A stretch of 64,000 nt of DNA from Enoplolaimus lenunculus (taxonomy: Eukaryota; Nematoda; Enoplea; Enoplida; Thoracostomopsidae): positions 310,001 through 374,000 of the forward strand of contig JASANG010003810.1 of assembly GCA_030248215.1 (NCBI GenBank), in the 5' to 3' direction. Below are positions 22,550 through 39,100 of this stretch, one piece after another. How positions within the stretch are numbered: position 1 is the first letter of the stretch; every line of letters begins with the position of its first letter. Position numbers and translations under genes: made by a program. The notes under the pieces were generated by a model. That model did no database searches and was not told the DNA's origin. It was given only the letters and a program-made list of their open reading frames with translations.

Positions 22550-22805
22550 CACAGTAAATTTCAGTGAGTTGATTTTATCTCAGAATGTGTTGAATCACTC
22601 AGTCTGAGTTAGGACTATCAGAACTCAGAATTTTGTGCTGATTCAATTCATTCTGAGTTAATAAATCAACTCATCCAGAGTCTACTCAACTCCGAGTGAG
22701 CATCAACTAAAATGGAGTGGTGAAATAATGTTTACTGATATTAATTCACAAATAACCAACTCGCTAGCTGAGAACTGAATAATTAATCCATTGGAATGTA
22801 TAGTG
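22550..22805. mobile_element. MITE family A copy
   Basis: From CACAGTAAATTTCAGTGAG to GGAATGTATAGTG; both termini are slightly decayed. It lies about 270 bp upstream of the transporter start codon. Confidence 0.75.
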
Positions 22806-23073
22806 CGAGCTTTGAGATTTAGCACATATTTTGCGTATAATTTTTACCCTTCGTCGGTACCAATTTTGAGATCTGCAATTGCAAAAGTTAGTTTGTTTAA
22901 AACCGTATCGCTAAATGGCGATAAGCAGTATACAAAGCTCGACAAACTTTGATGTCAGCATAAGAATTTTAGGTTTAAAACGTTAATATTTAAATAGATT
23001 TTAAAATTTGGTATGTATACCTTTTATTAAATTTTAAATTTATCTGAATACAACGATTTCTAACAGTGAACCG

Positions 23074-28445
<5,372 letters not shown>

Positions 28446-28878
28446 TCAATTTAAGGCGCTGGCGGCTTATCATACCCGTGCTTGTGTGATCGTCAAATGA
28501 TTCCAGCCAAAAAAAACTGACTCTCGTAGTCAATTTTTTACCGGTTAAAAAGCTATTTCCATAGCTACCAGTTGACTTTAGAGACCGTATTCTCAAATGT
28601 ATACAGCACCTGTCACAAGTTAGTAATAGTTTTTCAAACTAATGAACTGTTCTGTAATTGTACATCTTAAAATTTGCACAGAAATAGACTTAATCGGATT
28701 CAATCAATGTGCTTAATTTCAAATCTCATCATACCGCTGTCCGAAAGTTTACAACCCCATGCATTAAAACAGTGGCATTTTTGTTTCTATAAAACCAGTG
28801 ACTTCAAGACGGCGAAATTATCTTTTAGGGCCGTATGCACAGGACGAGTAGTAACTTACGCCGTAGTAAACAGATAGT

Positions 28879-29311
28879 CAGAGTGGACATTACCCGCGGG
28901 TAAACGCGGTTCGGATAAAGAATATCAGACGCGGGTAGGTATACCCGCTGGTAAAGATTTTTATAACTCGGGTAAAAATTCGCAGTTTTTACCCGCGGCA
29001 ATCTTTTAAGTTTTAAAGTGGAAAACCTACGCTATTGTCTGCTTTATTTCGGATCAGGTGCAGTCCGTGCTTTATATTTAGCTGGGTTTGAAATTTTGTT
29101 GTTTCTAGTAAAATTCATTGAAGCTATAATCGCAAAACTTCATTAAAGCGCGAATCATCAGCGATCATTAAATTACTGGTTTGACTTTAGGCATGGGTAA
29201 AAGGTGGGTCGTGGGTATATCTTATTTGCGTAGGTGTACCCGCCGGTAAAAATTCTTGTTTGCGTGGGAAAAGCGCGGATCGGGTAAAAAATCCTTAGCC
29301 ACTTCCCACTA
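28879..29311. mobile_element. Family K repeat rich in ACCCGCGGGTAAA
   Basis: Left AGAGTGGACATTACCCGCGG and right GGGTAAAAAATCC...CCACTTCCCACT bracket many CGGGTA / TACCCG motifs. Probably a decayed hAT-like element. Confidence 0.4.
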
Positions 29312-29408
29312 GGCAAATATATACTACGAGAGTAAAGAGTTATTCGATTCACTACCGTAATAAATTACTATGGTGTTGAAATATTTTCGGCATTAAGCTA
29401 AATGCAGT

Positions 29409-29662
29409 ACCCTGTAAATTTCAGTGAGTTGATTTTAACTCAGAATGAGTTAAATCACTCAGTCTGAGTTAGGACTATCAGAACTCAGAATTTTCGGTTG
29501 ATTCAATTCATTCTGAGTTAATTAATCAACTCGCACAGAGTCAACTCTAACTCAGTAAGAATGAAGTCAACTCATTGTGAGATAAAACATTCTGTTATTA
29601 AAACTCAGAAATAACTAACTTTCCGTCTGAGTTAATCAATTAACTCATTGGAATTTACAGTG
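29409..29662. mobile_element. MITE family A copy
   Basis: ACCCTGTAAATTTCAGTGAG to GGAATTTACAGTG with TA flanks. Confidence 0.8.
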
Positions 29663-29829
29663 TAGTAAACAGGAAACAGTTGCTTGAAGTAAAGGCGGTT
29701 CTTGTTAATCATAAGGGAATTTGACTCACCATTTTTTGCAGTGTATATAAGTACGGCCCTTATTGTTTATTCCACACTGAATAATAGATTCTCGTTTGAG
29801 ATTTACACTGAAAAATTCACGTCATTTTA

Positions 29830-29985
29830 CTTTCAGGGGCGAAACATTTTTGCGGAAATATAATAGCGTAAAAAGCTTAAGCTTAAGACTATTTTGTTGC
29901 TTAGGCTCTCGGCTTATGTTAACGCAGGGCCTTTAATAGGCTTACGAATAAACTTCGACTATTGGTACGCCTGTGACAATGAAAT
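29830..29985. mobile_element. MITE family C relative
   Basis: CAGGGGCGAAACATTTTTGC at the left, AAGCTTAAGCTTAAG and TTGCTTAGGCT inside, ACTATTGGTACGCCTGTG at the right. Confidence 0.6.
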
Positions 29986-30145
29986 TAGCCAAAGTTTCAA
30001 AGCGGGTTGTTTGTGTTACAAATCGAAAAACTATCCAAAAATCCGCTGATAAAAATCTCACGAGACGGCTTTTATCCCAAAATCCGCTCCTGGTTCCAAA
30101 CGCAACCGAGTGAAATCCCCAATTGTTGAGTCCTTGGATGCAAAG

Positions 30146-33100
30146 TTAATAGCGTTTTCGATTTCTGTCAACTTTTAATCTGAATTCTTGGTTTATTAAC
30201 CAATTTTGGTACTTTGAATGCTTCTTCCAACAGAGCTCCGAAAACAGCCATTGGAATTCTAATTCAACTTTTCTACATAATTTCATATAAGATCCGTTAT
30301 AAGTTTCGGGAACCCACGTATAGAACAGAGCCAGATCGTTTTCGAAGAAGCTGTAATAGAGTCAGTTTAAGCTTTAGGCTAACTTTTTTGTTTAGGATTA
30401 AGCTAAGGCTTAGGCGTAGGCTTACGAATAGGCTCATCCTTACGCTTATTCTTAGACTTAGGCTTAGGTTTAAGAATATGCTTATACTACTGTTCCGGCC
30501 CTGTACATGGGCCAGGTTTGTTTATCCAACTTCCACATGATACCTACCCCAAGATAACTTTTGGGCTGGTTTAACAGTAAGGTTCAGGGACAATGGGGCA
30601 CGCAGATGAACCAAAAACCAAATCAATCCTAACTACAAAAGTTTTCTTTCTTTGTTCTGGCTCGTCTGCAATAGTTTCTTACTACAAAACCGAGAGAACA
30701 TTTGGTTGTGTACCCCAAACATTGGTGCGGGTCTTTCTCAAACCAGATTGCGGAACTGGGGTTTTCCTAATTCATGAAACATTCTTGAAATGTAATTTTA
30801 TAGGGAAAATCTATAGCATTTTTTGGTAAAATTGTTTAGATCGACAAATCATCAAATGCCGATGTCCATAGATCCATTGCTTCACGTTTTCGACGCATCG
30901 TAACTTCTGAAACAAATTCGAATATACCGTTCAAATTCAATTGTACTTCAGTATATAAATTATATATGTTTGAAAATTTATATACATATATCTTGTTAAA
31001 AAGAAAATAAATAGAATTGTTATAATTTTTTGTATGTCAGAAAAATAAAATATTAAAACTCCAAGTTTTATAAAAATTTCCGGGTACCTTTAAAATTTTT
31101 GATTTAGTATATATACTGTAGTGACCTGAATAAGACGTAAAGAGATTGACAGTTACACTCAAAATATATATTTATGATATTTAAGAAATTTTTTTACATT
31201 TAAGAAATATGATTAGCAAGGTGCAGTTGAAAAGTATTTCTGTTATAACAGAAAAGTTTTCAAAATCGTTTTGAAATAAAGTCTGAAAATATAACGTTTT
31301 CCAGTTATTTTTAGAAAAATTGTCTGAAATATCAGAAAAAATTTTAGATTTGTCACAGAAAAAATACATTTTTGTGTACATTTAGTCTTTCCAAATGGAA
31401 CCCCCATGTTATTCGATTACGGACTGCTGTTTATTTTTAACCCGCCGTCCTTCGTTTCTGATATATATCCGGTTTGCAGCTGTTCGTTCAGAACGTTATT
31501 TGTCTTGCATCAAAAGCTTGCACGATAACTCCAAGTTATACTAAGGAATGTACTCACTTCTCTAACTTAAAGTATGCTTTAAAGTTTCGAACTCGACTTT
31601 ATTTGGTTCTGGATTAGGAATAATTGGCATTTATACAATCTAATTAAGGTTTAGGGACTCTCCACTTACAGACTTTTATAGGGATACGGACTCTATTGAT
31701 TGCGACTCATAATAGGGACCCTTTCTAATTACTCCCACCCCTTATTCGAGTCACTACAGTATACACAATCCGAATTGCGCACTCTTCAGATAAATAATTG
31801 TAGAGTAAAATAAAACCAAAATTTCATTTTCTAAGTCAAAGCCTAAGCGTAATTCCGAGCCTCTTCCCAGCTGATTCTGAGCCTAAACCTACACTCAACT
31901 TCTGATACCAAACCTAAACTAAAATACAAACCTAAAACCTAAATCCTAAACCCTGTTTCTATTTCCAAGCGTAGGTATATATGTCTAAGCCTAGGTCTAA
32001 ATCTGAAGAGCTACACCTTAGCGCAGGCCGTGAGCTCATGTAAACATCAGGGGCGGAACGTTTTTCTGCGAGACTGCCATAAGACTAAATTAAGCTTTAG
32101 ATATATTGTTGCTCAGGCCAACGCTTAAGTATAAGCTCATTCTTACGCTTAGGCTTACCTTTATAAATATGCTTATACCACTGTTACGGCCCTGTTCTAT
32201 ACATTGGCCAACAGTTGTTCTATTCACGAACACTTACCATTATCATCATCATCATCATCATCACTGCTGCTGGAATCACCCATGCTTTTGCGCATCATCT
32301 TCATTGCTTTGTGTTTATGTTTCATATACAACGCTCGGCAAACAGGTTCGTTAGGCAAATTATTGCAGTCTGCGTTGCGTAACAATGGATTCCTGAAACA
32401 TCAAAACTTGCAAAACATATTTAATCATCATGAGCCTATCTTACTTTTAGGGACGTCCCAGTTTGTGGTGGGTCTGTAAAAAGGGTACGCTTACATTCTA
32501 GACTACATTTTTTGCTTAGCTTTAGACGTAGGAGTAGGCTTACGCTTAGGCTTAGAAGTAGGCTTAGACGTAGGAATACGCTTTTGCAACGCTTAGGCTT
32601 AGGTTTAGGCGTAGGCTTACGCTTGATCTACTGTTACGGCCGTAAAAATAACATTGGCCAAATTATTGGTCAAACTCCTTTCCGCAACACGTACAAACTT
32701 CAATTTGACCTGCTGGAAAAATGGAGCTAATCCGTACGTCATGGGTTCGAGCCCCACCGCATCCGTAACAAAATTTTCCTGAAAGGCTCTATATGGTGCT
32801 GTTTTGTTTTAATTGGTTTCACCATTCAAGCAATTTTACGAATTTCACCCCGGAAAAACCCCACCCACCCAAAAAACCCCTCCCCCCCCCCCCCCCCACA
32901 CCCCCGTACCGAATGACCCTGTAAAATTTTGGGGCGGAGTCAAAACTTACAAATTATTCCCGGCGGCTTTTTGGAGACACTGGCAAGTTGAAGGATATGC
33001 AGCTTCAGTCAGCTTGGCGAATATTTGTTCCATCGCTTGAAATTTCGCTTGCAGTGCATCCTTGAGTTTTGCTTCATCTGCGCAGTCGAATAGCGCGACC

Positions 33101-36100
33101 GGTGTACAGCTAAAAGTGCGGATCCCGAAAATAAACTTGAATACCCTTGTAAAACTACAAATATTCCCGCTCAAGTTTACTTTGAGGGGGCGTGCCGTTT
33201 TCCCACGGGACTCCAATAGAGTCTAAGCATTCACGCTGACGTCACTAAGGAGCCGTGGCGCTTGGCAGTCTCGAATACGAGCGAAAGAATTCTTAATTTT
33301 CAAAAGTAGACGGCTATTTTTTTGATTAATATTTTGTAAATCAGGTCTGAGTTTCTTCGTAAAGTCGTCATATGAAAATCGCAAATGTTTTATATATACC
33401 AGTCGCAGTGGGACTACATTTATTGAGAAAAACCCAAAAACACAAAAAATTATAAAAAATATAAAAAATTTTTTATCTAACTATTCATTTTTCGGTTTTT
33501 AGTTTAATCTTTTCCCCCCCAACAACAACTCCCCCCCTAATATTTTAAACCCACCCAACCAAAAAAAAAAAAAAAACCGCAAAAAAAAAAAAAAAAAACC
33601 AATGAAACCACACCCAAAAAAAAAAAAAAAAAAAACAAACATATATAATATACAATCTCTATGGAAGAATAAATCCTTGCGGACTTTCTCACGCAAACCC
33701 TTGATATACATACATTTTTATATTCTTTTTGGAATTGTACAGAAGATATATGTATATATATGTCATAGCCCAAGTCGTTATTCAGCCCAATTTCGAACTG
33801 GACTAGTCCAAAGTGGAATCACGACTTGGGCTAGCCCAAGACGGAAACATGTCCGATAAAGATGTGCCTTTTTTCTGATTTGTTATACTTGATAGTCGTA
33901 ATCCTGATTGATTCCACTTTGCTCAGCAGAACAAACTGATTGGTAGCAAACCGGTGGCGATATACTTAGCCAATCCGAAAACAGTATTCGCATCAGCCAA
34001 TCATATTTGAGTATGGCATTTAGGTAGCAACCAATCACAAGGCATGCACTTGTCGCATTGAAAGAATTACGCCGTGGGCAAGCTCCAATCGTAATCACGC
34101 CCCGGACTAGCCCAATTCGGAATTGGGATAAATTACGACTTGAGCTACGACATACATAAATATGCCATGAAAATGCCTCTAAAAAGACCACAAAAACCTA
34201 CAAATATGTCAAACATTCCATTGGATTTTTATGTTTGAGTTGACCAATTTTGAAGAACATTGTTGCCATTACTTCTTTGACTCGCATCGCAAACATCGGA
34301 CCACCAGATTCAAATTTATTCACTAAAATTAAATAATTCAACCACGTCTCGCATAGAGTATACGGCCAATGTATAGAACAGGGCCGGAACAGTAGTATAA
34401 GCATATTCCTATTAAGCCTAAGCCTAAGCCTAAGCCTAAGCGCAAGAATGAGCCTATACCTAAGCCTTAGCCTAAGCCTAAACAAAAACATTAGCCTAAG
34501 AGCTTAAGCTTAGTCTATTGCAGCCCGGCCTGAAAACGTTCCGGCCCTGTTCTATACATGGGCCGCCTGAGCCTAAGCCTAAGCGTAAGAATGAGCCTAT
34601 ACCTAAGCCTTAGCCTAAGCGTAAACAAAAACATTAGTGTAAAATCTTAAGCTTAGTCTATTGCAGCCCGGCCGAAAAACGTTCCGTCTCCGTTCTATAC
34701 ATGGGCCGAGTATACTATGAGCAACTTAACACAAACTGTATCCTCGAAAATGAGAGTCGATAAACAATAGAATACAACCTTTACCCCCACCAGTTGGGGA
34801 AACGAGTACGAACGAGACCGGATTAAGCGATGTTTTATGCTTGTAAAATTCAAAGGTTGGCGAAGTGTCCCACTGCGTCATTATACGCTCTGGTATATTA
34901 GTGATGGGCATTGGATATTTTTTCATATCCGGATATTGGGCAATTCTTCCGGATATTTATCGGGATATTCTGATATCCGGCAATTCTTCCGGATATTTAT
35001 CAGGATATCCGGATATCCGACTAGCGTTGGCCCCATGAAATTGAGTTGATTTTTTTGTCTCCGATTCTATCGAATGTCATCCTTCCGTTGAACTCGTCGT
35101 CTCGCTATATTTAGGTCTGCAACACAGTAGCTTTGGTTTCAGACTAATTTTTCTACTTAGGCTTACGCTACTGAGTCGCCCTCAAAAGTACCAATTAACG
35201 AAATTTTCATAACAGAACATGACCCCGCCTTTCGGAACTGCCGGATCAGCCCTTGGTCCACGGCGCGGTTGTAACTTACAAATCCGGACAACGTCTCCAC
35301 TATCGAGTTCACCGTTCTCTTCAAGCCCTTCAACGAACCGTCGAAGTCCACATTTCGCCGTGCAAACATGATGCTGTTTTGGCATCATCGCTTTAAGAAG
35401 ATACTTGCCACATTCGCCAAATTGTATCGGACTTTCACTGCAGCCATCGTTTCTAAAACAAATTACGGCTGTATATAAAGGTCAGGAGCTGAACGTTTTT
35501 CTGCGCAACTGCAATAGAGTAAACTTTACGCTTTTAGACTAACTTTTTGACTTAAGTTTATGCTTACGTATAAAGTTCATTTTTAAGGTTCATGGATCCT
35601 GTATATATAAAGGTCAGGAGCGGAACGTTTTTTCTCCGAAACTGCAGTAGAGTAAGCTTAAGCTTAAGGCTTATTTTTTGACTTAGGTTTAGGCTTATGT
35701 ATAAGTTCATTTTTAGGCTTAAGGTTAGAGTTAGGAATACGCTTATATACTGCCGTGACGACTATTTTCTATCCACTGGTCCAAATTCTTGTATGTAGAC
35801 CACGGAGTAGTACTGGAAATATTTTCAAATCAGCGTAGGATTTATTGAGCGAAGCGAAACTCCGAGCGAAGTTCGGAGTTTCGCGAAGCGTTTTATGTTT
35901 TGTACTCTGGGGTCGAACGGTGGATGCCCGTCCGTCCGTCCGTCTATCCGTCCAAAAAGAATCTCAGGAACGGCTGAACCGATATTGATAAACTTTTTTT
36001 GTTTGACAGCCAATTATTCTGGAATGTTAACCTCGCATTGGAGTTTCAAAGTTTTATGCCGTTTATTAGCTACAGGCTAATTTGCATAATTAGTTAAGCC

Positions 36101-39100
36101 TAAATTAGGACTTTTTAGAATATTTCGCATATTATTCAGGTTAAAAGCAGTATAATTTCAGCACTAAAGGGTTTTTAGGTGCGAGGAAATTGAATAAATA
36201 GTTTACAAACATCCAAAACCGATAATTGAACAGTTAGCTAACAGCTAATTTGCATATTAGCTTAATTGACAAGACAAAATTATGACTTTTTAAATTATTT
36301 CAGTAATTATTACGGCTTACTGAAGGTTTTTGGGTGCGAGAAATCTGAATAAATTGTTTATAAACGTCTAAAATCGATAACTGAGTAGTTAGCTAATAAA
36401 TAATTTGCATATAAGCATAGTTTATAAGCCTAAATTAGGACTTTACAACATTTCTCTCATTATTAAGGTTAAAAGCAAACTAATTTCAACACTAAAGGGT
36501 TTTTTGGTGCGAGGAATTTGAATAAATTGTTAACAACCTCCAAAACCGATAAATGAATAGTTAGCTAATAACTAATTTGCATATTACCTTAACTGCTTAC
36601 GTGTGTTCGAACTTTAATCAATACATGTAGTCCCACTGCAACTGGTTACTAGCCAGTAATTAGATATTAAGCAACTGGATCTATGATTTAATTCCACTTT
36701 TCCCGTTTTCCAACCAAAACCTATGCCCTACGCTTGAATTTTCCACTTTTCCACTTTTCTTGTTTTCCGACCCGAACCACTTATCTCAATGTTCCAGCCA
36801 AACCAACCAAAGTGTTCCTTCCCAATCAGACTTAGAGAAACCCTATACCTTTAACTTTTCCAGGTTTTTAGGTTTCCGAACCTCGCCTGTACCTCTAATT
36901 TTTCCTACCAAACAAGAGAATATGTGGCGGATCCAGGATCTCAAAATGGGGGGCCAAAATTTCACAGGTAATAAACTTATTTTTGACCCATACTGTAGTG
37001 ACCCAAATAAGAGGGGGGTCCCCATTTTGAGTCCTAATTAATAGGAGTCCATATCCCTAATAAGAATCCGTAAGCGTTTAGAGTCCTTAAACCCTTGTTT
37101 TGAGTCCATAAATGTCTATTATCCCTCAGTGTAGCGCATAAATGACTCCAGGGCCAAGAAACTTTAAAGCGTGCTTATACTATTGTGTATAAAACAGAGA
37201 AATAAACAGCGTAGAACAGCAACTGACACAATATAATTTTTGTCGAGATGCTGTTGGGGGGGCCACGGCCGGGGTGGCCCCCCCGTGGATCCGCCATTGA
37301 GAATATCTATAGGCGTTTGAATTTTCTAGTTTTCCCAGCCACACTTCTGGTGTTTAATTTTCCTACCAAAACAGCGGAAAATTTGGCCGTCATACAGAAA
37401 TGGCTGCGCTGCACTCCTGGTTATAAGTTTTCCACCGTGGAAAACTGGAAGCCCCTGTGCTATACTTTGGCCGTTAAGGCTAAGGCTTCAGGCTTTAGGC
37501 GTAGGTTTAGGCTAAGGCTGAGGCGCTATGAATACGCTTCAGTTTAAACACAGATTGGATCTTAAATGACCCTTGGACTAAAATCTTAGGCTTACGCTTA
37601 GGCTATAGGAGCATCCCATCTTCGACCATATCCTGAAACGCCAAAATCCCACATTCGACCATATCCCGAAACAACACCTTCGACCATAGTATGTACCACA
37701 CCTCAAATTCTTGTGACGGGATAGTGGAATTTTGAGACGGCAGCGAGGTTAACATTGGCCGGCTGGCCGATCTTAAAAAAGGGAAAGATCGGCCGGCTGC
37801 TCTTTAACAGGTAGGGAAACATCGGCCGGCCGATCTTTTAACTAGGAACGAAAGATCGGCCGGCCAATACTTCCGGGGGGTGGATAAACTCGCTGGTTGG
37901 AAAATCTGGCTTGTGACACCCGGCCGATTTTTTCGGGGGTGGGGATAAATTCACCGGTAGAAAAATCTGGCCGGTCACAGCGGACGTCATCGAAAGTATT
38001 GCGCCACCCTAAACCAAATCTAACGTCTAAATCCCGGCACTAGAGTTTGAGACCCGTTCTATTCAATGTGTGCAACTTGCAGCTGTCACGTACTGATTTT
38101 TCTTTCGAATCAAACATTTTGCGCCGTTGTCGAGCGCAGCTGTGAACTGTTTGTTCGCGGTGTCGTAGATTGACTTCACTTCGGATCGAACGTCGTCAGC
38201 TATTAAACACGACTCCACCTGAGATCCAGACGCACATCTGAAAAAAAGCGAATAATTACAAAAAATTGTGGCGCATACTCAATATTGAGTATTCTCAAAT
38301 GTGTGTACACTGCAAAAAATGGTGAGTCAAATTGACTCTCCCCGAAATAGGCCCTACGGGACTACACAAACTGAGTTAAATTCGACTCCACCAGAGTCAA
38401 AAATGTGACTCAGTGAATCGAATTTGACTCTAGGGGAGTCGAATTTGACTCAGTTTGTGTAGTCCGTAGAGCCTATTTCGGGGAGATTCAATTTGACTCA
38501 CCATTTGTTGCAGTGTAGCACCTATCACCAGTTGATGATATATCTTGTAGTTTTCGAACCGTGTAAATAGCAAGGTTTGAAAATCAGCATATTGTTTACC
38601 TTAGCGTATATTTCTCTGACAATACGCCTGCAGTTACATTGTATCAAATATTGCGCTACGTTTATATTAAATTTGGGGTGGGGGGCGCTATATTATTTTA
38701 GCTAAACATTTCATATACTGCACAAAACCGTCACTCAAATTGACTCTCTCCGAAACAGGCTTTTCGAGACTACACAAACTGAATCAAATTCGACTCCGCC
38801 TCTGAGTCAAACGTGCGACTCAGTGAATCGAATTTTGACTCAATTTGTATAGTCCCGAAAAGCCTATTTCGGAGAGAGTCAATTTGACTCACCATTTTTT
38901 GCAGTGTACATTGGCTGAATATTATTTTTCGAAACTATAGCCAAATTTTAGCTAAAACGTTCGAAATTGAAAAGCATAAAATGAGCGTGATTTGATTTCT
39001 TACTGTTTGCCGCACTTCTGTTCAGTGCTGTGAATAAATTCGAATATTTTCGTTAAATTTGTATGTTTTTCGTTCAATTTCGCGATGCATTCAGTCATTG

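Larger units (their letters stand above)
28446..30145. other. Gap between the transporter and the minus-strand gene
   Basis: No gene is seen. It holds a family K repeat (28879-29311), family A (29409-29662), a solo family B right end (29719-29744) and a family C relative (29830-29985). No obvious AATAAA lies close after the transporter stop. Confidence 0.45.

Noticed and set aside
32724-32765. Functional tRNA gene
   Set aside because: No 5' acceptor strand or D-arm pairing; only the T-arm region is convincing.
33883-34191. Minus-strand open frame of 102 codons
   Set aside because: Lies inside the family L TIR element; the frame runs through its inverted termini.
35929-35953. CRISPR-like or regulatory array of GTCC units
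   Set aside because: A simple tetranucleotide microsatellite within a larger repeat, with no spacers; this is eukaryotic sequence.
33402-36645. A 3.2-kb transposon bounded by inverted CCAGTCGCAGTGGGACTACA ends
   Set aside because: The interval contains two phase-matched exons of the secreted gene and several other elements. Two separate repeats with the same terminus are more likely.
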